A stretch of 64,000 bases of DNA from Prevotellaceae bacterium (GTDB taxonomy: Bacteria > Bacteroidota > Bacteroidia > Bacteroidales > UBA932), in the NCBI GenBank assembly GCA_031289415.1, contig JAITPN010000099.1:1-64000 (forward strand), given 5' to 3'. This document shows positions 28,052-36,377 of the stretch, piece by piece. Below the pieces are notes generated by a model, which saw nothing but the letters and a program-made list of their open reading frames with translations, was not told the origin of the DNA and ran no database searches. The position numbers and the translations under genes are program-made. How positions within the stretch are numbered: position 1 is the stretch's first letter; each line of letters opens with the position of its first letter.

Positions 28052-28092
28052 ATCCATGCGCTTACTTTGCATCGAATTTTAATTGAAATTCT

Positions 28093-28947
28093 ATGGATAA
28101 AAGGACAAAACAGAAAGCCGCATTTATCATTTTTCGCATACTGAGTTTGTGCGTCGTTGGAATTTTGTTGTGGATTCTGGGATTTATTGTTTACAACGGT
28201 ATTGGCGTTATCAACTGGGAATTTCTGACTACTGCGCCGACTGAAGGAATGACTGCCGGCGGAATTTTTCCGGCTATCGTCGGAACGCTTTGTTTGGTTG
28301 TCGGGAGCATTGTCTTTGCGTTTCCCATCGGTCTTATGTCGGGCATTTACATTAGTGAATATGCCGGCAACGGTTGGATGGTAAAATTCATCCGTATTAT
28401 GACCAATAATTTGGGAAGTATTCCGTCCATTGTATTCGGATTGTTCGGCATGGCTTTATTTGTGAATACCTTGGGATTCGGCGATTCCATTATTGCCGGT
28501 TCGTTTACGCTCGGATTATTGATATTGCCGCTAATTATCCGCACGACCGAAGAAGCGTTGAATGTCATTCCCAATTCATACCGCACCGGCAGTCTGGCTT
28601 TGGGCGCGAGCAAATTGCAGACTATTCTCCGTGTAACCCTACCGATAGCATTTCCAAATATTATCACCGGTTTAATTCTTGCCATCGGGAGGGTGTCGGG
28701 CGAAACAGCGCCGATATTATTTACCGTAGCCGCCTATTTTCTGCCGAAATTACCGGCGGACATTTTCGACCAAGTCATGGCATTGCCTTATCATTTATAT
28801 GTGATTGCCACCAGCGGCACTGATATTGAAGCCTCGCGCCCGATAGCTTACGGCACGGCGTTGGTGCTTATCGCTATTGTCCTTTTGATGAATCTGCTTG
28901 CCGCAACATTAAGAAGATATTTTGGAAAAAAAGTAAAAACAAATTGA
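28093..28947 (+). CDS. pstA: Phosphate ABC transporter permease PstA
   Basis: 284 residues with six membrane helices and the conserved permease loop ([15 protein letters not shown] then [11 protein letters not shown]) that contacts PstB. It forms the inner-membrane channel for phosphate together with PstC. Neither pstC nor the binding protein gene pstS is next to it; the gene upstream is mqnB. pstB follows after 2 bp. Confidence 0.93.
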   Translation: MDKRTKQKAAFIIFRILSLCVVGILLWILGFIVYNGIGVINWEFLTTAPTEGMTAGGIFPAIVGTLCLVVGSIVFAFPIGLMSGIYISEYAGNGWMVKFIRIMTNNLGSIPSIVFGLFGMALFVNTLGFGDSIIAGSFTLGLLILPLIIRTTEEALNVIPNSYRTGSLALGASKLQTILRVTLPIAFPNIITGLILAIGRVSGETAPILFTVAAYFLPKLPADIFDQVMALPYHLYVIATSGTDIEASRPIAYGTALVLIAIVLLMNLLAATLRRYFGKKVKTN

Positions 28948-28949
28948 GT

Positions 28950-29696
28950 ATGATTGAAACAAAGAACATTGATTTCTATTACGGCAATTTTCATGCGCTG
29001 AAAAATATCAGTATGAAAATGGATGCGAATACGGTAACGGCATTTATCGGTCCTTCGGGTTGCGGAAAATCCACTTTCCTGCGGCTTTTCAACCGTATGA
29101 ACGACCTGATTGACAATACGCACCTGACAGGTGAATGTTTGATTAACGAACAAAATATATATCAGAAATCCGTTCAGGTAGACGAATTGCGGAAAAATGT
29201 AGGCATGGTGTTTCAAAAGCCCAATCCGTTTCCCAAATCAATTTTCGAAAACGTGGCATACGGATTGCGGGTGAACGATATTCGCAAAAAAACGTTTATT
29301 GCCCAGCAGGTTGAAGAGTCGCTAAAAGCCGCCGCGCTTTGGGGCGAAGTCAAGGATAAACTGAAAAAATCGGCTTTGGAACTTTCAGGAGGGCAACAGC
29401 AGCGCCTTTGTATTGCCCGCGCCTTAGCCATTTCGCCTTCTATTCTTTTGATGGACGAGCCGGCTTCGGCGCTTGACCCTATTTCGACCTCCAAAATCGA
29501 AGAATTGATTTATTCCCTAAAAAAGACATACACGATTATTATTGTAACGCATAATATGCAGCAAGCCGCCCGCGTCAGCGATAAAACAGGCTTTTTTATG
29601 CTCGGAGAACTGGTTGAATTTAACGATACAAAAACAGTGTTCTTAAACCCTAAAAAGGTAGAAACCCAGAATTATATCACCGGACGATTCGGATAA
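28950..29696 (+). CDS. pstB: Phosphate ABC transporter ATP-binding protein PstB
   Basis: 248 residues from the ATG at 28950; a TTG at 28944 overlapping the pstA stop is less likely. It carries Walker [10 protein letters not shown], the signature [15 protein letters not shown] and Walker [14 protein letters not shown], and a C-terminus ending in ITGRFG as in other PstB proteins. It powers the PstA/PstC channel. Confidence 0.97.
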   Translation: MIETKNIDFYYGNFHALKNISMKMDANTVTAFIGPSGCGKSTFLRLFNRMNDLIDNTHLTGECLINEQNIYQKSVQVDELRKNVGMVFQKPNPFPKSIFENVAYGLRVNDIRKKTFIAQQVEESLKAAALWGEVKDKLKKSALELSGGQQQRLCIARALAISPSILLMDEPASALDPISTSKIEELIYSLKKTYTIIIVTHNMQQAARVSDKTGFFMLGELVEFNDTKTVFLNPKKVETQNYITGRFG

Positions 29697-29722
29697 AACG
29701 ATACACGTAATACTTATATAAT

Positions 29723-30385
29723 ATGAAACATAAAGAAAACGAATTACAGGCGCTGAAAGAAGATGTAACCCAAATGTGGAAACTGGTGTTATCTCAATTG
29801 GAAAAAGCCCAACAGGCATTTTTGTATCAAGATGCGAAAATGGCTGAAGAAATAGTTGGGCGCGAAAAACGAGTGGACGCTTTTGAGCTAAAAATCGACT
29901 GCGACTGCGAAAATTACATCGCGCTGTACAACCCTGTTGCCATTGATTTGCGGTTGGTGCTTTCATTAATCAAAATAAGCAATACGCTCGAACGCATCGG
30001 CGATTTCTGCGAGGGCATAGCCTACCACGTCTTTGACAAAGATTGCCCTACGTTGGAACGGAAAATTGTAGAGGAATTGCAAATCGAAAGCCTGTTCGAC
30101 ATACTGGTTTCCATGCTGGCAGACAGTTTCGTAGCCTTAGTGTCCGAAAATACGGACACGTCGGAGAAAATTTTATCCAAAGAACGCGATGTGGACGCTA
30201 TTTACCGCAACGCCATTGATGTGTTGGACAATTATCTGCATCAAAACCCTGCCGCTATCCGTTGCGGATTGAAAACCGTACTATTTATCCGAAAGCTGAA
30301 ACGCATCGGCGACCATTGCGCAAACCTTGTAGAAGAGATTGTTTTTTACATTGATGCAAAAGTATTGAAGCACGGAAATATATGA
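29723..30385 (+). CDS. phoU: Phosphate signalling complex protein PhoU
   Basis: 220 residues forming two three-helix PhoU repeats, each with an acidic metal-binding motif (around SNTLERIGDFCEGIAY and RKLKRIGDHCANLVEEI). PhoU links PstB activity to the PhoR kinase and represses the regulon when phosphate is plentiful. It is 26 bp downstream of pstB. Confidence 0.93.
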   Translation: MKHKENELQALKEDVTQMWKLVLSQLEKAQQAFLYQDAKMAEEIVGREKRVDAFELKIDCDCENYIALYNPVAIDLRLVLSLIKISNTLERIGDFCEGIAYHVFDKDCPTLERKIVEELQIESLFDILVSMLADSFVALVSENTDTSEKILSKERDVDAIYRNAIDVLDNYLHQNPAAIRCGLKTVLFIRKLKRIGDHCANLVEEIVFYIDAKVLKHGNI

Positions 30386-30428
30386 GCCGTTTTTATGGAA
30401 ACGGCAACAGGTAGTCAAAAAAAACAAC

Positions 30429-30436
30429 TATCTTTG
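30429..30436 (+). promoter_or_regulatory. -7 promoter box for phoB-phoR
   Basis: Plus-strand TATCTTTG, a perfect match, 23 bp before the phoB ATG. It suggests that the two-component pair can be transcribed apart from the transporter genes. No -33 element is clear. Confidence 0.5.
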
Positions 30437-30459
30437 TACTTTAAAAAAACAATTGCGTC

Positions 30460-31143
30460 ATGCCACACAAGATTCTCATCGTTGACGACGAACCCATTAT
30501 CTGCGAGGTTCTCGAATTTAACCTTGCCAACGAAGGCTACGAAATAACCTGTACCCATTCGGCGGAAGAAGCGTTGAAAAAACTCTCGCCCAACCATTCG
30601 CTCATCCTCTTGGATGTGATGATGGGCGGCATGTCGGGCTATAAAATGGCAGAAACATTGAGGCTGAAAAAGAACCCGATTCCCATTATCTTCCTCACCG
30701 CAAAAGATACCGAAAACGACATGCTGACCGGATTTTCGGTGGGCGGCGACGACTATATTTCAAAACCTTTTTCGATAAAAGAAGTGCTTGCCCGCGTGAA
30801 AGCCGTATTGAAAAGGTCGGATTTGAAAAACGAAAAAAACGACCGGAAACTTATATTCGACGACCTGATTATCGACCTCGAACTGAAAGAGCTGTCCGTC
30901 GGAAACGAAAAAGTACAGCTGACGAAAACCGAATTTGAACTGATTGTGCTGTTGGCGAAAAACCCCGAACGGATATACTCGCGGGAAGAAATCATCGAAC
31001 ACATCTGGAAAGAAACGCCGTATATCACCGAGCGGACGGTGGATGTACACATCACGCGTTTGCGCAAAAAATTAGGCAGACGGTCGGCGGTTATATCCAA
31101 CCGCGCCGGCTTCGGCTACCGCTTTAACACGTCCGAAGTATGA
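30460..31143 (+). CDS. phoB: OmpR/PhoB-family response regulator
   Basis: 227 residues. The receiver domain has the acidic pocket VDDE, the phospho-acceptor Asp in LILLDVMMGG and Lys in ISKPFS. The C-terminal winged helix has LTKTEFELIVLLAKNP and TERTVDVHITRLRKKLG. Its position after pstAB-phoU makes the phosphate-starvation role likely. The stop overlaps the next gene's start by 4 nt. Confidence 0.88.
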   Translation: MPHKILIVDDEPIICEVLEFNLANEGYEITCTHSAEEALKKLSPNHSLILLDVMMGGMSGYKMAETLRLKKNPIPIIFLTAKDTENDMLTGFSVGGDDYISKPFSIKEVLARVKAVLKRSDLKNEKNDRKLIFDDLIIDLELKELSVGNEKVQLTKTEFELIVLLAKNPERIYSREEIIEHIWKETPYITERTVDVHITRLRKKLGRRSAVISNRAGFGYRFNTSEV

Positions 31144-32573
31144 AAATAAATTACAAACAAAAACTTTCCCTGTGCTTCGTCGTTATCTTTTCGCTGTTTA
31201 CAGCCGGCGTGGTGCTGTTCGAACAATCGCGCGAAAGAGAACATAAAACGGAGGCGCTCGAAGAAAAATTAGACGCATACGTACACATCGTCCATGCCGC
31301 ATTGCAGCGGCGGAGCGATTACCAACCGGCGTTAGACAGCTTGGCGGCGCTCTTTCCGCCCCACATCCGCCTGTCGCTGATAGCGGCTGACGGATTGGTC
31401 GTGTACGACAACGTGATTGCCGAATTTACCCACATGGAAAACCACGCGCAACGCCCCGAAATTGTCCACGCGCACAGCAAGGGGCACGGCGCCGACATAC
31501 GCATATCGTCGTCCAACGACCGCGAATATTTGTACTACGCCAAGCGGTTCGACCGCTACTACATCCGCGTCGCGCTGCCGTACGACGTCCAAGTCCGCCA
31601 TTTCCTGAAATCGGGCAACCTGTTTCTCTACTACATCGTCGCGCTTTTCGTATTGATGCTGCTGCTGATTAACTACGTGGCAAGCCGTTTCGGAAAATCC
31701 ATCCGGCAGCTCCGCGACTTCGCCCTGCACATGGAAAACGAAAAACAGAAAAAACGGACGGAACACTCGCCGCCCCTCCCCCACGCCCAATTCCCCAATG
31801 ACGAACTGGGCGAAATAGGCGCAAAAATTGCCGAAAACTTCCGTAAACTGAAAGAAGGCGAAACGGCTATTGCCCTCGAACAGGAAAAAACACGGATGCT
31901 GAAACACGAATTGACCGGCAACATCACGCACGAACTCCGTACGCCGGTAGCCGGCATTCGCGGATGCCTCGAAACCGTGTTGGAACACCCGCTCACGCCC
32001 GAAAAGGAACGGTACTTTATCGAAAGCGCCTACAACCAAACCCTCGTCTTGTCGGAACTCATCCAAGACATGGGCTTGATTACAAAAATGGAAGATGCCT
32101 CGCACTCGTTCCACGTAGAGCCGGTAGGCATCTGCGCCCTGCTTGAAAATTTAAGGAACGACCTGCACGCGCCCCTGCACGAAAAAAACATACGGATGGA
32201 ATGGAACATTCCCGACGACCTGACCGTCAAAGGAAACAAAAACCTGCTGTACTCCATTTTCCGAAACCTGACCGACAACGCCATCCGCTACGCCGGCAGC
32301 GACGTCGTAATCCGAATCGACAAATACAAGGACGACGACGGATTCTACCACTTTTCATTCAGCGATACCGGCGTAGGCATCCCCGACGAATACCACTTGA
32401 ACCGCCTCTTCGAACGCTTCTACCGAATCAACGAAGGGCGCACGCGCGACACCGGCGGCTCAGGGCTGGGGCTGTCTATCGTAAAAAACGCCGTAGCCTT
32501 CCACAAAGGCACAATCATTGTAAAAAACCGCCACGGCGGAGGACTGGAATTTCTGTTCAGTTTGCCGAAGTGA
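31140..32573 (+). CDS. phoR: Sensor histidine kinase (PhoR-like)
   Basis: 477 residues. One N-terminal membrane helix, a periplasmic domain of about 130 residues and a second helix (LFLYYIVALFVLMLLLINYV) are followed by a coiled linker, the H-box ITHELRTPVAGIRG and the ATP-binding boxes NLTDNAIRYAG, DTGVGIP and GGSGLGLSIV. It is translationally coupled to the regulator. The periplasmic domain makes it longer than the E. coli PhoR sensor head, as in other Bacteroidota. Confidence 0.85.
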   Translation: MKINYKQKLSLCFVVIFSLFTAGVVLFEQSREREHKTEALEEKLDAYVHIVHAALQRRSDYQPALDSLAALFPPHIRLSLIAADGLVVYDNVIAEFTHMENHAQRPEIVHAHSKGHGADIRISSSNDREYLYYAKRFDRYYIRVALPYDVQVRHFLKSGNLFLYYIVALFVLMLLLINYVASRFGKSIRQLRDFALHMENEKQKKRTEHSPPLPHAQFPNDELGEIGAKIAENFRKLKEGETAIALEQEKTRMLKHELTGNITHELRTPVAGIRGCLETVLEHPLTPEKERYFIESAYNQTLVLSELIQDMGLITKMEDASHSFHVEPVGICALLENLRNDLHAPLHEKNIRMEWNIPDDLTVKGNKNLLYSIFRNLTDNAIRYAGSDVVIRIDKYKDDDGFYHFSFSDTGVGIPDEYHLNRLFERFYRINEGRTRDTGGSGLGLSIVKNAVAFHKGTIIVKNRHGGGLEFLFSLPK

Positions 32574-32611
32574 TGGGTGAAGGGTAAGGACGATAAACGG
32601 TCTCCCCCCCT

Positions 32612-32701
32612 CGTCATTCCGAACTTGTCGAAGAATCTGCTGTATATAGAGACTGCGGTGTGGTGGGCATATCCCTCCACTCCGCTGCGGTTGAAATGAC
32701 G
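32612..32701. mobile_element. MITE-like intergenic repeat element
   Basis: A 90-bp segment with terminal inverted repeats CGTCATT (32612-32618) and AATGACG (32695-32701). The interior begins CCGAACTTGTCGAAGAATCT, like the widespread non-coding CGTCATTnCGA intergenic elements. It has no coding capacity. It occupies the 301-bp gap between phoR and the SPFH gene, together with the SPFH promoter. Confidence 0.55.
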
Positions 32702-32797
32702 GCGCAAGGTAGATACTACACGCCAATAAGGGTGTTCATTATATTTTATAAAGTAGTATTTTTTACACATTTTAGCCATTTTTTCAATTATTATTTT

Positions 32798-32805
32798 TAC
32801 CTTTG
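32798..32805 (+). promoter_or_regulatory. -7 promoter box for the SPFH-zinc ribbon cassette
   Basis: Plus-strand TACCTTTG, a perfect -7 match, about 70 bp before the SPFH ATG. It is the only promoter-like site I see before the four-gene cassette, whose later gaps are 12 bp each. Confidence 0.55.
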
Positions 32806-32874
32806 CATATAATAACTTATAACAATATGCTGAGTTAAGTAATTAAAAGAACAAACCATTATTAATAAAAATTT

Positions 32875-33930
32875 ATGGCATTTATAGATGTACTCAAATA
32901 TGATGGTCCAAACAATGTATTAGTTTGGAAATGGCGACCGAAAAATGACGGAAAACGTCAAGAAGAACTGCGTTTAGGAACGCAACTTATTGTAAATCAA
33001 TCGCAACAAGCGGTGTTTGTGGAAGACGGGCAGATAGCTGATGTCTTTGAAACGGGCAGCCATACTCTTACTGCTGCCAACCTGCCTATCTTGACAAACA
33101 TTATTGGACTTGCTTTTGGCGGACAAAGTCCATTTAAAGCCGAAGTGTATTTTATCAATAAGGCAATTTCGATGGATACAAAATTTGGCTTGATACCTTT
33201 CAATATGATTGAGCCGAATTTCAGAGTGCCAATTCCAATAACTTCTCGTGGCAGTTTTGCGGTAAAAATTGCAGATGCAAGAATTTTTCTCAATAAAATA
33301 CTTGGGACAGTTCCCGACTTTGAGGCAGACAAACTCAAACACTATTTTCGTGGGGTTATTACTGAAAATGTGAAAACAGCAATTACCAAAATAGCACGAG
33401 AGCAAAAAATCAGTCCATTGGAGTTGGAAGCCATTGTGGTGGATATTTCAGAGGCGGTAAAAGGCATTATTTCAAACACTTTTGCACAATATGGAATACA
33501 TTTGGAATTATTTAATATAGAAGGGATTCCAATTATTGACGAAGATGAACGAGTAAAGAAGATTGTGGAAGATTACCAACGTCTAATGTCGCAGGATATG
33601 GAAGAGAGAATGCGGTTGAAACGGCGCGCCGAAAATTTGGATATGTACAAAATAGAACGCTCTTTTGATACTACCGAAGCAGCAGCAGGAGGCATTGGCG
33701 GAGGCGATGGAATATTAGGTACTATGGTTGGTTTGGGCATGGTACAGCCATTGGGTAATGCTATCGGCGGTATGATGAATAATATTACACCAAATGTGCA
33801 ACAATCTATTGCTACAAGCAAAGACGAAATTATCAAATTGCTGAAAGAATTAGGCGAACTCAAAGCAGCAGGTATTTTGACTGAAGAAGAATTTGCAGAA
33901 AAGAAAAAAGAATTATTATCTAAAATTTAA
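32875..33930 (+). CDS. SPFH/Band-7 (virion-core-protein-like) protein with C-terminal SHOCT motif
   Basis: 351 residues. The N-terminal region (VLVWKWRPKND, QLIVNQSQQAVFVEDGQ) and the central helical part match the bacterial SPFH subgroup often annotated as virion core protein. A Gly-rich hydrophobic linker follows (residues 265-310). The end is a SHOCT-like helix pair: IIKLLKELGELKAAGILTEE then EFAEKKKELL. SPFH proteins build membrane-associated oligomers and often accompany zinc-ribbon proteins in stress systems; the role here is inferred. It is first of four tightly spaced AT-rich genes (12-bp gaps). Confidence 0.85.
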   Translation: MAFIDVLKYDGPNNVLVWKWRPKNDGKRQEELRLGTQLIVNQSQQAVFVEDGQIADVFETGSHTLTAANLPILTNIIGLAFGGQSPFKAEVYFINKAISMDTKFGLIPFNMIEPNFRVPIPITSRGSFAVKIADARIFLNKILGTVPDFEADKLKHYFRGVITENVKTAITKIAREQKISPLELEAIVVDISEAVKGIISNTFAQYGIHLELFNIEGIPIIDEDERVKKIVEDYQRLMSQDMEERMRLKRRAENLDMYKIERSFDTTEAAAGGIGGGDGILGTMVGLGMVQPLGNAIGGMMNNITPNVQQSIATSKDEIIKLLKELGELKAAGILTEEEFAEKKKELLSKI

Positions 33931-33942
33931 ACAATAAATAGT

Positions 33943-34428
33943 ATGAATTGCCCTAAATGTAAAAATCCGATAGAAGATAACGCTACTATTTGTGAGTGGT
34001 GCGGGGCAACGATTATAAATACAGATAATAAACCTATTGAAAATAAAATAAACAGTTTCGATGATGAATTACTTTCTTTATTGAAAAAAGGTAAAAAATT
34101 AGCGGCGGTTGAATTTTATAGAAAAGTTTCAGGAGAAAAATCAAGTATAAGTTATCAATATATTGACCGGTTGGATTTTTTTAGAACTCATCAATATGCA
34201 ACAGAAGACCAATGGAATAAAGAGGTTGAAAAAAAACAGCGCACTAACGCAGGATGCCTTACTGTCTTATTTATAATAGGTTTAGTTCTTACTTGCTTAG
34301 GTTGTTATATGTCTTTTAGTTTTGATGTTACTAAAAGTGCAACCACGATTATGATGATACCTATCGGTTTGTTTTTCATAATCATATATATTATTTTTAT
34401 CATAGGCAATAAAAAACATAAGAAATAA
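33943..34428 (+). CDS. Zinc-ribbon protein with two C-terminal membrane helices
   Basis: 161 residues. The zinc ribbon (CPKC at 3-6, CEWC at 17-20) is followed by a Lys/Glu-rich helical region and two membrane segments (CLTVLFIIGLVLTCLGCYM and IMMIPIGLFFIIIYIIFIIG). No known enzyme domain is visible. The first 78 nt are almost identical to the start of the next gene (4 differences). It is second in the cassette, 12 bp after the SPFH gene. Confidence 0.8.
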   Translation: MNCPKCKNPIEDNATICEWCGATIINTDNKPIENKINSFDDELLSLLKKGKKLAAVEFYRKVSGEKSSISYQYIDRLDFFRTHQYATEDQWNKEVEKKQRTNAGCLTVLFIIGLVLTCLGCYMSFSFDVTKSATTIMMIPIGLFFIIIYIIFIIGNKKHKK

Positions 34429-34440
34429 AAAAATAATCCG

Positions 34441-34821
34441 ATGAATTGTCCTAAATGTAAAAATCCGATAGAAGATAACGCTACTGTTTGTGAGTGGTGC
34501 GGAGCAACGATTGTAAATAACATAACTCCTCAATTTCATCCTTTCATAGTCGAAAAATCTTTCATAATGATTATTGAAGGTGTTTTTTCAATTGTCGGTA
34601 GAGGTACGATTGTTATAGGTTGTATAGAAAAAGGCATTGTAAGAATTGGCGATGAATTGAATATTATTGCAAATAATACAGTTCTTCATAAAACAAAATG
34701 TATTGGTATTGAAAAGTTTCGTAAACAATTAAAATCAGCAGAAGCAGGCAATAATGTGGGAATACTATTACAAGAGGTGAGTAAAAAAGATATTGCCATC
34801 GGGATGATTGTTACTAATTAA
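34441..34821 (+). CDS. Zinc ribbon fused to an EF-Tu domain-II-like beta barrel
   Basis: 126 residues. The zinc ribbon has CPKC and CEWC at residues 3-6 and 17-20. From about residue 38 the sequence reads like domain II of elongation factor Tu: FIMIIEGVFSIVGRGTIVIG, then CIEKGIVRIGDELNII, IEKFRKQLKSAEAGNNVGIL and DIAIGMIV. There is no GTPase domain. In EF-Tu this barrel contacts the aminoacyl-tRNA end and the ribosome; what a free copy does is unknown. It is third in the cassette with a 12-bp gap. Confidence 0.85.
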   Translation: MNCPKCKNPIEDNATVCEWCGATIVNNITPQFHPFIVEKSFIMIIEGVFSIVGRGTIVIGCIEKGIVRIGDELNIIANNTVLHKTKCIGIEKFRKQLKSAEAGNNVGILLQEVSKKDIAIGMIVTN

Positions 34822-34833
34822 ATAAAATAAATT

Positions 34834-35214
34834 ATGAACTGTTCTAAATGTAAAAATCCGATAGGAGAAAACGCTACTGTCTGTGGATGGTGCGGGGAAG
34901 TATTATATACAAAAAATGTCGTATATAATACAAAATTAGAAGTGAAAACAAGTTTTAATCCTTTGAACTATTTGTTTTTGTTTTGTTCCCCTGTCGTAGA
35001 AATTAACGGAGAAAAACACCGTTCGTCGTGGGGTACTCAAACGTTTAATTTACCGGAAGGCGAATATAATATAACTATTTATATACCGTATTTATCTTGG
35101 AAACGTTGTGGAGAAAACTCAATAACAGTAAATGTAGTAGCGGGAAAAACTACAAAAATTTCTTTTCGCGCCCCACATACCGTTTTTTCAAAAGGTAGTA
35201 TAAAAGTGTTGTAA
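34834..35214 (+). CDS. Zinc ribbon fused to a small beta-rich domain
   Basis: 126 residues. The ribbon (CSKC, CGWC) matches its neighbours. The rest looks beta-sandwich-like, with EINGEKHRSSWGTQTFNLPE, GEYNITIYIPY and VAGKTTKISFRAP. This resembles small domains that display a value through a short PEG-like turn, but I do not recognise a named family with confidence. It is fourth in the cassette and is followed by a truncated copy of its own middle section. Confidence 0.75.
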   Translation: MNCSKCKNPIGENATVCGWCGEVLYTKNVVYNTKLEVKTSFNPLNYLFLFCSPVVEINGEKHRSSWGTQTFNLPEGEYNITIYIPYLSWKRCGENSITVNVVAGKTTKISFRAPHTVFSKGSIKVL

Positions 35215-35228
35215 AATGGCTTAATGGG

Positions 35229-35312
35229 CAAAAATTAGAAGTAAAAACAAGTTTTAACCCTTTGATTAATTTATTTTTGTTTTGCTCCCCTATTATAGAA
35301 GTTAACGGATAA
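35229..35312 (+). pseudogene. Truncated duplicate of the preceding zinc-ribbon gene
   Basis: Twenty-seven codons ending in TAA encode KLEVKTSFNPLINLFLFCS followed by PIIEVNG. This closely matches KLEVKTSFNPLNYLFLFCS then PVVEING in the 34834-35214 protein. There is no zinc ribbon, no start and no C-terminal part, so it is the remnant of a tandem copy. Confidence 0.8.
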
Positions 35313-35321
35313 AAACGCGCG

Positions 35322-36365
35322 CTACCTCGTCAAGATTTTAATCGCCAATTCGCGGAGCAGTTCGCCATGGTCGGCAGCGCCGTTGTTCCATCCTTTGCTG
35401 CGCATGTCGTATTCGCGAAGCAACGCCATTATTTCTACCGTTTTTGCCTGCGGATAGTTGCGCGCGGCTTGCTCGTAGTCGCGCATAAAGAAAGGGTTGA
35501 CGCCCAATATCGCCGCCTGTTCGTTGGGCGAGAATGCGCCTTTCCGGTTCAGAAGGTGCAGCTTCAGTACTTTCACAAAGTGCGAATACAGGGTACTCAT
35601 CGTTACCACCAACGGATTGCTGTTGGGGTCTTTGGCAAAGTGCTGCACAATGCGGAATGTTTTCGCGCTGTCGCGCATCGTAAGCGCTTTGGAAAGTTCA
35701 AATCCGTTGTATTCCCTGCTGATGCCTATGTTTTCTTCAATATGGGCAAGGGTAATTCGCTTGCTGTTTTCGGGCAGCAGGGTAAATAGCTTGTCAATTT
35801 CGTGGGCTATTTTCGACAGGTCGATGCCCAAATGTTCTACCAATATGGTTTCGGCAGCAGGCTCAATGGTGCATTGCTTCGCTTTCAAATACGACGATAC
35901 CCATCCGGCTACTTCGTTTTCATACAGCGATACGGTTTCGAGCACTTCGCCGTTTTTTACCGCCGCTTTGTACAGCCCTCGGCGTTTGTCCGCTGTTTTT
36001 CCTTTGAGGCAAAGCGCCAGAATCGTGGCAGGCATCGGCGCTTTGACATAGACTTCCAACTCTTCAATGTCTTTCATCTGCTGGGCTTCGCGCACGACAA
36101 TCACTTGGTGTGCGCCCATCATCGGAAAGCGGCGGGCGGTTTCAATAAGCTGCACGGCGGTAATATCTTTGCCGTACAGTATCAACTGGTTGAAGCTGCG
36201 TTCCGTTTCCGTCAGGATGTGCGCCGCCATGTAGTCGCTGATTTGGTCGATAAAATACGGCTCATCGCCCATAAGCAGATATACCGGACGGTAAATTTTC
36301 TTTTGCAAATCGCCCAATATGCGTTCCGTATTGGCTATTACGTCTTTTGTTCGGAGTTTCGCCAT
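35322..36365 (-). CDS. holA: DNA polymerase III subunit delta
   Basis: 347 residues with the delta layout: N-terminal AAA+-like domain (YLLMGDEPYFIDQISDY), a middle LCLKGKTADKRRGLYKAA region, and a C-terminal collar domain with RDSAKTFRIVQHFAKDPNS and YSHFVKVLKLHLL. It is the clamp-opening subunit of the replicative clamp loader. It follows purB by 12 bp on the same strand. Confidence 0.9.
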   Translation of the reverse strand: MAKLRTKDVIANTERILGDLQKKIYRPVYLLMGDEPYFIDQISDYMAAHILTETERSFNQLILYGKDITAVQLIETARRFPMMGAHQVIVVREAQQMKDIEELEVYVKAPMPATILALCLKGKTADKRRGLYKAAVKNGEVLETVSLYENEVAGWVSSYLKAKQCTIEPAAETILVEHLGIDLSKIAHEIDKLFTLLPENSKRITLAHIEENIGISREYNGFELSKALTMRDSAKTFRIVQHFAKDPNSNPLVVTMSTLYSHFVKVLKLHLLNRKGAFSPNEQAAILGVNPFFMRDYEQAARNYPQAKTVEIMALLREYDMRSKGWNNGAADHGELLRELAIKILTR

Positions 36366-36377
36366 CGTGTAGTGCTG

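Noticed and set aside
34441..34821. Pseudogene of EF-Tu
   Set aside because: The frame is intact, starts with a complete zinc ribbon shared with its neighbours, and ends at a natural stop, so it reads as a purposeful fusion and not as decay.
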